A model generated the notes under the pieces. That model was not told where the DNA came from. It ran no database searches and saw only the letters and a program-made list of their open reading frames with translations. A program made the translations under genes and the position numbers. A stretch of 13,529 nucleotides of DNA from Clostridia bacterium (GTDB lineage Bacteria > Bacillota_A > Clostridia > Oscillospirales > CAG-272), in contig JAGBUD010000055.1 in the NCBI GenBank assembly GCA_017630995.1, positions 1-13,529 of the forward strand, given 5' to 3'. Of this stretch, positions 5,081 through 11,930 are shown piece after piece (position 1 is the stretch's first letter; the number at the start of each line of letters is the position of its first letter).

Positions 5081-5656
5081 TTACTCTGCAACAGAGGTTG
5101 CGGTGAGCTCAAGAACGTAAGAAGCAGTAACAGAACCGCTGGTGGGGGGAGTTACGCCGTCCTTAAGAGTAACAGTGATAGTTACAGTGATTGTACCGCC
5201 GTCAGCAGCAACAACGTTGTTAGCGCCGTCGCCGATAACGTACTTGATGTCGAAGTAGTTAGCGTTGGAGTTAGAGGGGTTTGCACCTTCCTGTCCTGCC
5301 ATGTTTGCTTCAACGGTGATAGCTGCAGCGTGGTCACTATCATTCTTTACAGTATAGGTGAATATAAGCTCAGAATGAGAGTCTGCAAGAGTGTTAGCAG
5401 TAAAGTTAGCTATGTCGGGGTCGTTGGTAACTGCTGCAGAATCGTAGATTGCTGCGCCGCTATCCTTGGAAACACCCTTGGTGATTTCTGCTGTTTCAAA
5501 GTAAATCTTCTCATCAAAAGCAACGTTTGCAGTAGAAGAATTGATTTCAACGCTACCTCTAATGGTAAGAAGGTCGGTCAATGCTGCGTAACCGACGCCG
5601 ATGGTGAGAACCGCGATGAGCATAAATGCTACAACGGCAAGTCTTCTCTTTTTCAT
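5081..5656 (-). CDS. TasA/camelysin-like exported protein with SipW-type signal peptide (191 aa)
   Basis: The N-terminus is KKRR followed by a hydrophobic core (residues 6-24) ending VGYAALTDLLTIRGSVE, the pattern of SipW-dependent signal peptides; cleavage probably falls after GYA. The mature part (about 165 aa) is Thr, Val, Ala and Asn rich, lacks cysteine, and has strand-like segments such as ELIFTYTVKNDSDHAAAITVEAN (about 96-118) and TITVTITVTLKDG (155-167), as in TasA/CalY proteins that form fibres or a surface layer. Bacillus TasA is longer (about 260 aa). AAAGGAG precedes the ATG by eight bases. The gene has its own promoter and is first in an apparent operon with the signal peptidase and DUF5305-like genes. 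Fibre formation is inferred from family and context only. Confidence 0.82.
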   Translation of the reverse strand: MKKRRLAVVAFMLIAVLTIGVGYAALTDLLTIRGSVEINSSTANVAFDEKIYFETAEITKGVSKDSGAAIYDSAAVTNDPDIANFTANTLADSHSELIFTYTVKNDSDHAAAITVEANMAGQEGANPSNSNANYFDIKYVIGDGANNVVAADGGTITVTITVTLKDGVTPPTSGSVTASYVLELTATSVAE

Positions 5657-5751
5657 TTTTCTTTCTCCTTTCAGAAAGTTTTAAAATATCTAAAAAGCTC
5701 ACGCTTAAAAGATTCAAAATACTAAATAAGCGAAAACACTTTAGCAGTGTA

Positions 5752-5780
5752 AATTTAACACAAAATTTCGGGCTTGTCAA
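5752..5780 (-). promoter_or_regulatory. Promoter of the TasA-like / signal peptidase / DUF5305-like operon
   Basis: Minus-strand TTGACA (5775-5780), 17 bp, TAAATT (5752-5757). It leaves a 5' leader of about 90 nt before the ATG. The leader is A-rich and contains CGCTTA/TAAGCG arms (about 5701-5732) that could form a weak hairpin. Confidence 0.65.
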
Positions 5781-5811
5781 TAGTTTTTTTGTACTTTTGT
5801 CATTTTTTTTG

Positions 5812-5854
5812 AAAAAAATTAGGGAAACGCACGTTTTATTGTACATTTCCCTAA
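5812..5854 (-). terminator. Intrinsic terminator after the HTH-membrane regulator gene
   Basis: TTAGGGAAA and TTTCCCTAA (5819-5827 and 5846-5854) form a perfect 9-bp stem with an 18-nt loop. On the minus strand it is followed by seven T residues. It sits between the regulator gene and the promoter of the TasA-like operon, insulating the two. Confidence 0.7.
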
Positions 5855-5973
5855 AATTAGTTCATTATTTTTTTAAAGATAAAATGTAAAAATTAAAAAA
5901 ATATTTACAACTGTTTAGCAACCGCCCAATATCGCACCTAGGAGCAAAGTGCTGTGGCTTTGCACAGAAAAAT

Positions 5974-6573
5974 TCACCTGCCCGACGGATTTTTCTTCCT
6001 TATATAGAATAATAAAATTATAACTATCTGAATCGGGGCACCCGATATAAAGAGCAAGAACACATTATGCTCGATAAGCTGAAGATAGACCGCGGTGAGC
6101 AGCGACCAGAAGAAGAGGGAGGATACAACCATCGTTATCGTTGGCGTTCCCCATTTGACCGAAAAGAGCGACGCTGTGGCAAAGGTTATCGGCAAGAGCC
6201 AAATAAATATCAGCCAGCTGCGGCCGATTTCGGAAAACGAATTCGCGTAGGCAAACATCATTATTCCTATATACCATATGACCGACATAACGAGCACCGC
6301 GACGGCAATCTTTTTGCCGACCTGCATTTCACGCAACGTTTTTGCCTTGTATTCCTTTTCGTTATATTCCGAGAAGAAGACGGAAATATCAACCCCGTAT
6401 ATTTCGGCAAGGCGGGCGAGCGTTTCTATATCGGGGGTTACCTCTCCCGTTTCCCATCTTGATATGGCTTTATCCGAATATCCCACAAGCTCGCTAAGCT
6501 CCATCTGCGTTAGCTTCTTTCCTTTACGCAGGGTGACGAGGTTTGCGCGGACAATTTCCTTAACGTTTGTCAT
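5974..6573 (-). CDS. XRE-family HTH regulator with four C-terminal membrane helices (199 aa)
   Basis: Residues about 8-66 are a classic XRE domain: LVTLRKGKKLTQMELSELVG, then YSDKAISRWETGEVTPDIETLARLAEIYGV and SVFF. After a charged linker come four hydrophobic segments at about 88-108, 118-137, 145-166 and 172-191, ending in RKKNPSGR. Proteins of this layout are common in Bacillota as membrane-tethered regulators, but their signals are mostly unknown. GGAGG lies five bases before the ATG. It has its own extended -10 promoter, a palindromic site in its leader and a terminator before the TasA-like operon, so it is a separate unit. It could regulate itself and possibly the TasA-like operon, which is transcribed in the same direction just beyond; I do not see its palindrome repeated at that promoter. 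Confidence 0.85.
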   Translation of the reverse strand: MTNVKEIVRANLVTLRKGKKLTQMELSELVGYSDKAISRWETGEVTPDIETLARLAEIYGVDISVFFSEYNEKEYKAKTLREMQVGKKIAVAVLVMSVIWYIGIMMFAYANSFSEIGRSWLIFIWLLPITFATASLFSVKWGTPTITMVVSSLFFWSLLTAVYLQLIEHNVFLLFISGAPIQIVIILLFYIRKKNPSGR

Positions 6574-6602
6574 TTTTGCCTCCGTTTAGGCGAGATTTCA
6601 CA

Positions 6603-6626
6603 AAATGTAAATATCGGTTTACATTT
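6603..6626. promoter_or_regulatory. Inverted repeat, candidate operator of the HTH-membrane regulator
   Basis: Perfect 9-bp arms AAATGTAAA and TTTACATTT separated by six bases (TATCGG). It lies about 11-34 nt downstream of the predicted transcript start of the HTH-membrane gene, the right place for autorepression. Confidence 0.5.
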
Positions 6627-6643
6627 CTCGCTTCTTATTCACT

Positions 6644-6672
6644 ATTTTACCATAATTCCACCAAAAAGTCAA
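6644..6672 (-). promoter_or_regulatory. Promoter of the HTH-membrane regulator gene
   Basis: Minus-strand TTGACT (6667-6672), 17-bp spacer, TAAAAT (6644-6649) preceded by TGG, an extended -10 element. Confidence 0.7.
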
Positions 6673-6733
6673 GAAAAATCCGCAATTCTCGGAATGCGAG
6701 AATCGTGTTCTTATAATTCTCGTCAGAAGCTTT

Positions 6734-6780
6734 CCCCTCTCGGATTATGGCTCAAAAGTGTAGAGGGGTATTTTAAAATA
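6734..6780. other. Hairpin-forming intergenic sequence
   Basis: CCCCTCT (6734-6740) pairs with AGAGGGG (6762-6768) around 21 nt, followed by the palindrome TATTTTAAAATA. A second small hairpin, ATTCTCG/CGAGAAT, lies at 6685-6703. There is no upstream plus-strand gene to terminate, so these may be protein sites or block stray transcription into the operon. Confidence 0.3.
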
Positions 6781-6785
6781 TTCAC

Positions 6786-6814
6786 TTGCAAAATCTCTTC
6801 TTATGAATTATAAT
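6786..6814 (+). promoter_or_regulatory. Promoter of the acyltransferase/glycosyltransferase operon
   Basis: TTGCAA (6786-6791), 17 bp, TATAAT (6809-6814), about 43 nt before the first ATG. It is the only promoter visible for the four-gene operon. Confidence 0.6.
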
Positions 6815-6856
6815 CGAGAAGTAAGCGCAGAATGAATTTTGGGAGGAGGCTTTCTT

Positions 6857-7675
6857 ATGGGCAAAGATTCACGCTTGCCGATAAAGACCGTTTACTACAC
6901 GAGCGAGGAAAACGATGAGTTTTCGAGCGCAAGGATTGAGGCTAGGACTATCGGCAAGGATTACGTTTATATAAACAAGTCGCTCGCGTACCGTGCGGTG
7001 CGTTTTATACTGCACAAGATAATTGCTCCGCCTATCGCATTTCCTTTCGTTAAGATTTTTCTCGGGCAGAGGATAAAGAATAGGCGCGTCTTGCGCCCCT
7101 TTAGAAAAAAGGGATATTTTATTTACGCAAATCACACGCATCCGACGGGTGATGCGGTTATGCCAAGCACTATGCTTTTTCCGAAGTCGGTTTTCACCGT
7201 TGTTCACCCCGCAAACGTTTCTATGCCCGTTATGGGCAAGCTTACGCCATACCTTGGAGCTATTCCGACGCCTAGCTCGATTGGGGGCTTGCGCTCATTC
7301 AAGAACGCCATTGAGAAGCGAATACTTGAGGGGGCGGCGGTGGTTATATATCCCGAGGCGCATATTTGGCCGTATTACACGGGAATCAGGCACTTTGCCG
7401 CGACGTCGTTTTCTTTCCCCGTTGATTTTGACGAGCCGTGCTTTGCTATGACCAACACATATCAGAAGCGCAGATTTTCAAAGAAGCCGCGCGTTGTTAC
7501 CTATATTGACGGGCCTTTTTATAAAAACAGCGAGCTTTCGCGCCGTGAGCAGCCCGACGAGCTGCGCGACAGAATTTACGCCGTGATGCTTGAGCGCGCG
7601 GGGGAAAGCACTTGCGAATATATAAGATATGTGAAGAAAAACGAAGAAAAAGGAGAAGAGAGCCAAGATGATTAA
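6857..7675 (+). CDS. PlsC-like lysophospholipid/glycerolipid acyltransferase
   Basis: Predicted to transfer an acyl chain to a lipid or sugar hydroxyl at the membrane's inner face. The 272 residues show the ordered PlsC motifs: YANHTHPTGDAV (90-101, motif I), YLGAIPTPSSIGGLRSFKNAI (132-152, motif II), and VIYPEAHIWPY (163-173, motif III with Glu167). Motif I has His93 and Asp99 separated by five residues instead of the usual four (HX4D); an alternative reading from His95 gives three. I recall the NHT-P-GDA form from related Clostridia proteins, so it is probably a subfamily trait. A hydrophobic patch (about 51-70) may sit at the membrane. I use the ATG at 6857, which has GGGAGGAGG seven bases upstream, rather than the in-frame TTG at 6839. 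The gene overlaps the next by 8 bp. Substrate unknown. Confidence 0.82.
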   Translation: MGKDSRLPIKTVYYTSEENDEFSSARIEARTIGKDYVYINKSLAYRAVRFILHKIIAPPIAFPFVKIFLGQRIKNRRVLRPFRKKGYFIYANHTHPTGDAVMPSTMLFPKSVFTVVHPANVSMPVMGKLTPYLGAIPTPSSIGGLRSFKNAIEKRILEGAAVVIYPEAHIWPYYTGIRHFAATSFSFPVDFDEPCFAMTNTYQKRRFSKKPRVVTYIDGPFYKNSELSRREQPDELRDRIYAVMLERAGESTCEYIRYVKKNEEKGEESQDD

Positions 7676-8501
7676 TATTATGTACGCGGGAAACGACAAG
7701 GTTTTCGACGGCGTTTTGACTTCTGCCCTTTCGGTTGTTAAAAGACTAAACGAGCCGCGCGAGGTTAACATATACGTGCTTACTATGGAGCTTTTGAGGG
7801 TTAATCCGAAATACACTCCTATGACGGAGGCGCACCGCGAGTTTATCGAGCGCACCCTGCGCGAGATAAATCCCAAGACCAACGTTATACTTTACGACGT
7901 TACCGAGATATCCGAGCGAGAGGTGCGCGAGAATGCAAACGAGGGCTGCTACTGCTCACCATACACGCTTCTGCGCTTGCTTGCGGATTTGGTTGAGCTT
8001 CCCGACAAGCTTCTTTACCTTGACTGCGACGTTATGTGCTGCCGCGACGTTGGACTGCTTTACGACATTGACGTTGAGGGATACGAATACGCGGCGACGA
8101 CAGACCATTACGGAAAGTTTCTTATTCACCCGAGGTACATAAACGCGGGGGTTATTCTTTTCAATATGAAGCTCTGCCGCGAAAACAGGCTTTTCGAAAA
8201 GACGAGAGATTTGATAAGAGTTAAGAAGCTTATGTTTGCCGACCAATCGGCTATCATAAGGTCAACGACGAGGAGAAAGCATATTTCGCAGAGATTCAAC
8301 GACCAGAAGTTTCTTTACAAGAAAACCGTTATACGTCATTTTTCAAAGCGACTTTTCTATCTTCCCTATCCTCACACCGAGAATATCAAGCAATGGCATA
8401 TTGACAAGGTTAAAAAGAAATTCAGATACAAGGCATTTGACGATATATACGAGATTTACCTCAATAAAAAGGAGCAATTTGAAAATGAAGGGCACCGTTA
8501 A
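7668..8501 (+). CDS. Glycosyltransferase family 8 protein, first of two
   Basis: Predicted retaining glycosyltransferase using a nucleotide sugar and a divalent metal. The 277-residue product has NIMYAGNDKVFDGVLTSALSV at the N-terminus (nucleotide-binding strand), YLDCDVM at 117-123 with the DXD pair Asp119/Asp121, RYINAGVILFNM (156-167) and ADQSAI (191-196), all in GT8 order. The C-terminus is less typical: the family's metal-binding H-x-x-G-x-KPW region is not present in standard form, only RHF (223-225) and YPHTENIKQWH (234-244). It overlaps the upstream acyltransferase by 8 bp and the second GT8 gene by 17 bp, so the three are translated together. AAAGGAG lies somewhat far (about 12 nt) from the ATG, as expected for a coupled start. 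Donor sugar and acceptor cannot be told. Confidence 0.85.
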   Translation: MINIMYAGNDKVFDGVLTSALSVVKRLNEPREVNIYVLTMELLRVNPKYTPMTEAHREFIERTLREINPKTNVILYDVTEISEREVRENANEGCYCSPYTLLRLLADLVELPDKLLYLDCDVMCCRDVGLLYDIDVEGYEYAATTDHYGKFLIHPRYINAGVILFNMKLCRENRLFEKTRDLIRVKKLMFADQSAIIRSTTRRKHISQRFNDQKFLYKKTVIRHFSKRLFYLPYPHTENIKQWHIDKVKKKFRYKAFDDIYEIYLNKKEQFENEGHR

Positions 8502-9426
8502 TCTTTTCTTTGCGTGCGACGATAAATACGTTCCGCTGCTTGGCGTTACACTCCATTCGATAAAGAAGCACGCAGACAAAGAACGCGTTTACGACATAAA
8601 AATTCTTAACACGGGTATAGCCGAGGAGCATAAGACGAGAATTCTCGAGGCTTTCTCGGGGGAGAATTTCTTGATTGAATTTCCCGACATTTCGCGCGAG
8701 GTTGAGAGAATTGCGGACAACCTTCACACGCGTGACTACTATTCTAAATCGACCTACTACAGACTTTTCATTCCCACCCTTTACCCCACTCTTTCACGTG
8801 CGCTTTACCTTGACTGCGACATTGTTTTGACAAGTGACGTTGGCGAGCTTTTTGACACCGAGATTGGCGAAAACCTCGTTGGCACTATTGTTGACAGCTT
8901 TGTTTTTCGCGTTGACTCGCTTCGCAGATATGCGGTCAGCCGCCTTGGACTTTGCGACCCGATAAACTATTTCAATGCGGGAATTCTTCTTATGAATCTT
9001 GACGAGATGAGAAGATTTGATTTTGAGAGAAAATTCATTGAGCTTCTTTCCGCGGTCAAATTCACGGTTGCGCAAGACCAAGACTATCTTAACGTTATCT
9101 GCTTTGGAAGAAGACGGGAAATCGGCTGCGAATGGAATTGTATGCCCGGATTTACCGACAGCACGGGGCTTTCGCCGAAGCTGATACACTACAACATAGA
9201 TTCGAAGCCTTGGCACAAGGACGGGGTTGAATTTGCCAACGTTTTCTGGCAATATTCCGACGAATCTCCCTATGCGAGCGAAATTCGAATGATAAAGGAA
9301 TCCTACTGCGACGAGGAGAAATCGAGAAGAGAAACCGAAAACCTCATCGAGACCTCAAGGGTTGAGGGAGAGGACGAAATCACAAACGAGAAATTGAGGG
9401 CGCTTTATGCCGAAATTCGCGGCTAA
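8485..9426 (+). CDS. Glycosyltransferase family 8 protein, second of two
   Basis: A 313-residue GT8 enzyme with a more complete motif set than its neighbour: FFACDDKYVPLLGVTLHSI (8-26), YYRLFIPTLYP (91-101), YLDCDIVL (108-115) with Asp110/Asp112 of the DXD pair, YFNAGILLMNL (162-172), DQDYLNVI (198-205), and IHYNIDSKPWHKDG (234-247), the C-terminal metal/nucleotide-binding region with KPW. The start is the ATG at 8485, preceded by GGAG ten bases upstream; the frame stays open to 8401, but that part reads inside the upstream GT8 gene and adds nothing family-like. The last ~45 residues are charged and probably helical. It overlaps the genes on either side (17 and 20 bp). It may add a second sugar after the first GT8 enzyme. 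Confidence 0.87.
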   Translation: MKGTVNLFFACDDKYVPLLGVTLHSIKKHADKERVYDIKILNTGIAEEHKTRILEAFSGENFLIEFPDISREVERIADNLHTRDYYSKSTYYRLFIPTLYPTLSRALYLDCDIVLTSDVGELFDTEIGENLVGTIVDSFVFRVDSLRRYAVSRLGLCDPINYFNAGILLMNLDEMRRFDFERKFIELLSAVKFTVAQDQDYLNVICFGRRREIGCEWNCMPGFTDSTGLSPKLIHYNIDSKPWHKDGVEFANVFWQYSDESPYASEIRMIKESYCDEEKSRRETENLIETSRVEGEDEITNEKLRALYAEIRG

Positions 9427-10288
9427 AGACGCAAATGCGGAGTTTACTATGGAAAAAGAGACACCGGAGATATCCGAGGCAAGACGCAAGGTTATCGAGC
9501 GGATACGCGAATACGAGGCGGCGGGGATTTTTGACCGCGACGTTGAGGACGACCCGCCCACCCGTGTCTTATTACCGAACGAAATTGAATACGTAAAGCG
9601 GGGGTTAATCTCGCGCATTAAGACGAGGATTGCGTTCTTTCTTGCATATCGCTTTGCGAGGGGGCAGAGGCGCGCGGGCAACCTTATAATCAAGGAGATT
9701 TTGGGCGCGGAGAATCTCTCGGGCGAGGGCGGCGCGATTTTGACGGCTAATCATTTTAATCCCTTTGACAGCTTTATTCTGCAATACGCCTTTGACGAGG
9801 CGGGGGCAAAGGGAAAGCTTTACCGCGTGATACGCGAGGGAAACTACACAAGTTTCCCGGGCTTTTACGGCTTTTTAATGCGAAACTGTAACACGCTCCC
9901 CCTCTCGTCAAATCCCGCGACGATGAAAAAGTTTCTGCGCGGCACCTCGGAGCTGATTGAGCGAGGAAACACGGTGCTTATTTATGCGGAGCAGAGCATG
10001 TGGTATAACTACAGAAAGCCCAAGCCCCTCAAAATCGGCGCTTATCAGATGGCGGTGCGCTCGGGCGTTCCGATAATCCCCGCGTTTATCACAATGGCTG
10101 ACAGCGAGAGGCTCGACGCTGACGGGCTACCAATTCAAGAGCATACCGTTCATATCGGAAAGCCGATTTTTCCCGACCTCACCCTTCCCCGCGCGGAGCG
10201 CGCCGAGAAGATGAGAGATGAAAATTTCGCGTTCAACCGCGAAATTTACGAGAGCGTTTACGGAATACCGCTCACGTACGAGAGCTGA
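9407..10288 (+). CDS. PlsC-like acyltransferase, second of the operon
   Basis: The 293-residue protein has canonical acyltransferase motifs: TANHFNPFDSF (113-123) with His116/Asp121 (HX4D), a central REGNYTSFPGFYGFLMRNCNTLPLS (143-167) region, and LIYAEQSMWYNYRKPKPLK (191-209) with Glu195, then GAYQMAVRSGVPIIPAFI. The N-terminal ~60 residues (REYEAAGIFDRDVEDDPPTRVLLP) are a conserved extension I associate with a Clostridia subfamily. It differs from the first acyltransferase in all motifs, so the two are not a recent duplication and probably act on different positions or acceptors. Two starts are possible: ATG 9407 (GAGGG six bases upstream, 20-bp overlap with the GT8 gene) and ATG 9449 (GGAG six bases upstream). 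I prefer 9407 because overlap is the rule in this operon. A hairpin follows the gene. Confidence 0.83.
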   Translation: MPKFAAKDANAEFTMEKETPEISEARRKVIERIREYEAAGIFDRDVEDDPPTRVLLPNEIEYVKRGLISRIKTRIAFFLAYRFARGQRRAGNLIIKEILGAENLSGEGGAILTANHFNPFDSFILQYAFDEAGAKGKLYRVIREGNYTSFPGFYGFLMRNCNTLPLSSNPATMKKFLRGTSELIERGNTVLIYAEQSMWYNYRKPKPLKIGAYQMAVRSGVPIIPAFITMADSERLDADGLPIQEHTVHIGKPIFPDLTLPRAERAEKMRDENFAFNREIYESVYGIPLTYES

Positions 10289-10322
10289 AATCGGCAAAAT
10301 TTCGCATAATAAGACTCAACGC

Positions 10323-10353
10323 GGCAGAGGCGCTTCAAATCGGTGCTTCTGCC
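10323..10353 (+). terminator. Probable terminator of the acyltransferase/glycosyltransferase operon
   Basis: An 11-bp stem (10323-10333 with 10343-10353, two G-T wobble pairs) closes a 9-nt loop. The following CTTTATTTCTGCTTTTTT is an interrupted T tract, so termination may be incomplete. Confidence 0.55.
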
Positions 10354-10433
10354 CTTTATTTCTGCTTTTTTGTATTTACGCACACAAGGCGCGCCATAGC
10401 TTTTGAGTTATGGATAGTATTTAAAATATTTTG

Positions 10434-10462
10434 TTGACATTTTTCGCGTTTGGTTGTATAAT
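10434..10462 (+). promoter_or_regulatory. Consensus promoter of the two-helix protein / rsmG genes
   Basis: TTGACA (10434-10439), exactly 17 bp, TATAAT (10457-10462): full consensus. It lies 33 nt before the ATG at 10496 and probably also drives rsmG, since no promoter is evident between them. Confidence 0.8.
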
Positions 10463-10495
10463 TTTCGATAGTAAAGTTTTTTCGGAGGATTTCTT

Positions 10496-11047
10496 ATGGA
10501 GCTTGCAAGCTGCGAATACACCGTTTCGCAAAAATCAGAGGGAAAGTGGCGCCTTTTCAGATGGCTGCTCGTGCTTTCCTATATTGCCTTTGTCGGTATT
10601 TATTTTGTGATAATTTACACGACAAAATTCTTCCCTCTCGGTGCGCTTATTCCCGTTTTCCTTTGGATTTTGATATTTTTCACTTGGAAATACTCGAAGC
10701 CGGACTACAAATACGTGATAGGCGAGGCGCACGTTACCTTTTACCGCGTTATCGGCAAAAAGGCAAAGGAGGTCGTTAAAATCAAGATTTCCGAGGCGGC
10801 TTACATCGGTCCGCTTGAGGACGCGCTTATGAGCATTAAGGATTTTTTACCAAAGATAACGAGAAGCTTTCTTCCGAGCGCAAAATGCGAAAACAACTAC
10901 ATCATTCTTTATAAGAATGAGAATACGATTTTGCCCGGAATAGAAAAGGAATTTTCCGAGGCGGTCATATTCCAAATCACAGACGAGGCGGCAAGATGCT
11001 TGCGCTTTTACAACAAGGCGACGGTTATGCCCTCACATAAGATTTAA
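10496..11047 (+). CDS. Unrecognised membrane protein with two N-terminal helices (183 aa)
   Basis: I do not recognise this protein. Two adjacent hydrophobic helices (about 23-42 and 47-65), joined by a short turn, are followed by a soluble cytoplasmic part of about 115 residues with alternating strand-like stretches (YKYVIGEAHVTFYRVIG, EVVKIKISEAAYIG, NNYIILYKNENTI). The layout resembles small bacterial membrane proteins with a PH-like domain behind two helices, but this is only a structural impression. GGAGG precedes the ATG by seven bases and the promoter is a full consensus, so expression should be substantial. rsmG begins 41 bp downstream on the same strand. A role in rRNA modification is not implied. 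Confidence 0.75.
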   Translation: MELASCEYTVSQKSEGKWRLFRWLLVLSYIAFVGIYFVIIYTTKFFPLGALIPVFLWILIFFTWKYSKPDYKYVIGEAHVTFYRVIGKKAKEVVKIKISEAAYIGPLEDALMSIKDFLPKITRSFLPSAKCENNYIILYKNENTILPGIEKEFSEAVIFQITDEAARCLRFYNKATVMPSHKI

Positions 11048-11063
11048 AAATTTACGAATTACC

Positions 11064-11077
11064 GCCGCCTTTGCGGC
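11064..11077 (+). other. Hairpin just before the rsmG ribosome binding site
   Basis: GCCGC-CTTT-GCGGC forms a 5-bp GC-only stem that ends immediately before AGGGAG, the rsmG ribosome binding site. It lacks a T tract, so it is not a terminator. It could hold the site open or set relative expression within the pair. Confidence 0.35.
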
Positions 11078-11088
11078 AGGGAGATTTT

Positions 11089-11826
11089 ATGGATATAAAC
11101 AGACAAGATTTTGAAAGCGAGCTTTCAAAAGTTTTTAAAACCAACGGTCTTGGCGCTCTGCTCGACAAGAATAAAAGCGAGCTTTTCTTCAAGCTCACCG
11201 AAAGAATGCTCACAGAAAACGAGAAATACAATCTCACCGCTATCACCGAGCCGAGCAAGATTATTTTGAACCATTATGCCGACTGCGCGCTCCTTTCCAA
11301 ATTTTTGCCCAAGGGCGCGAGGATAATAGACGTAGGCTGCGGAGCGGGATTCCCCTCTTTGCCGCTTGCGATAGTGCGCGAGGACGTTGAGATTTTAGGT
11401 CTTGATTCCACGGGAAAGCGCATAAACTACGTCAACGAGAGCGCTGCCCTTTTGGGACTTACTAATTTGACGGCAATTTGCGCGAGGGCGGAGGACGCCG
11501 CGCGCCTTGCGGACTACCGCGAGAGATTTGACTATGCAACCGCGAGGGCGGTTGCCGAGCTTCGCGTGCTTTGCGAGCTATGCTTACCGTTTGTCAAGGT
11601 TGGCGGAGCTATGCTTGCGATGAAGGGAAAGAATGCCGAATTTGAGCTTTCGGGCGCGAAGCGGGCGATTTCCATTCTCGGAGGCGATGGCGCGAGGTGC
11701 GAAAACGTGACTTTATGCGGCATGGGTGAGGACCTTACCCACCCCATAATCACAGTCAAGAAAAAAACAAGGACACCGCAGAGCTATCCGCGCTCCTTTG
11801 CACAGATTTCAAAAAAGCCGCTTTAA
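11089..11826 (+). CDS. rsmG: 16S rRNA (guanine-N7) methyltransferase RsmG (GidB)
   Basis: Methylates N7 of a guanine in the 530 loop of 16S rRNA using S-adenosylmethionine. The 245-residue product has the expected length and family landmarks: LTERMLTENEKYNLTAITEP (36-55), NHYADCALLSKFL (61-73), the SAM-binding loop IIDVGCGAGFPSLPLAI (79-95), LGLDSTGKRINYVNE (103-117), YATARAVAELRVLCELCLP (149-167) and MLAMKGKN (175-182), ending in the usual basic KKPL. The ATG at 11089 has AGGGAG five bases upstream; the in-frame TTG at 11071 lies inside the hairpin and is unlikely. The last ten codons and stop form the first unit of a 45-bp tandem repeat; because the stop is in that first unit the protein is unchanged. 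A ParB-like gene follows, echoing the gidB-noc order in Bacillus. Confidence 0.95.
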   Translation: MDINRQDFESELSKVFKTNGLGALLDKNKSELFFKLTERMLTENEKYNLTAITEPSKIILNHYADCALLSKFLPKGARIIDVGCGAGFPSLPLAIVREDVEILGLDSTGKRINYVNESAALLGLTNLTAICARAEDAARLADYRERFDYATARAVAELRVLCELCLPFVKVGGAMLAMKGKNAEFELSGAKRAISILGGDGARCENVTLCGMGEDLTHPIITVKKKTRTPQSYPRSFAQISKKPL

Positions 11827-11930
11827 GATAACCGGGCGCCATTTGCACAGATTTCAAAAAAGCCGCTTTAAGATAACCGGGCGCCATTTGCACAGATTTC
11901 AAAAAAGCCGCTTTAAGATAACCGGGCGCC
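11796..11930 (+). repeat. Tandem repeat, three 45-bp units, at the 3' end of rsmG
   Basis: Units are 11796-11840, 11841-11885 and 11886-11930. Units 2 and 3 are identical; unit 1 differs only in its first base. Unit 1 contains the last codons of rsmG (FAQISKKPL and TAA). Because 45 is a multiple of three, units 2 and 3 repeat the same codons and stop in frame. The near identity implies recent expansion or active homogenisation. No spacers, transposase or terminal inverted repeats are present. Confidence 0.95.

Larger units (their letters stand above)
5657..5973. other. 317-bp intergenic region
   Basis: It holds, from right to left on the minus strand: two mutually exclusive small hairpins (GCAAAG/CTTTGC at 5944-5963 and CTGTG/CACAG at 5952-5967) just after the regulator gene's stop; a very AT-rich stretch; the terminator at 5812-5854; the operon promoter at 5752-5780; and the A-rich leader. 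I see no coding sequence here. Confidence 0.6.

Noticed and set aside
5944..5967. Terminator immediately after the HTH-membrane gene
   Set aside because: Both alternative hairpins lack a following T run on the minus strand; the hairpin at 5812-5854 has one and fits better.
6721..6780. Intrinsic terminator before the acyltransferase operon
   Set aside because: The CCCCTCT/AGAGGGG stem has a 21-nt loop and no T tract on either strand, and no gene on the plus strand ends before it.
11796..11930. CRISPR array
   Set aside because: The three 45-bp units are contiguous with no unique spacers, and unit 1 is part of the rsmG coding sequence.
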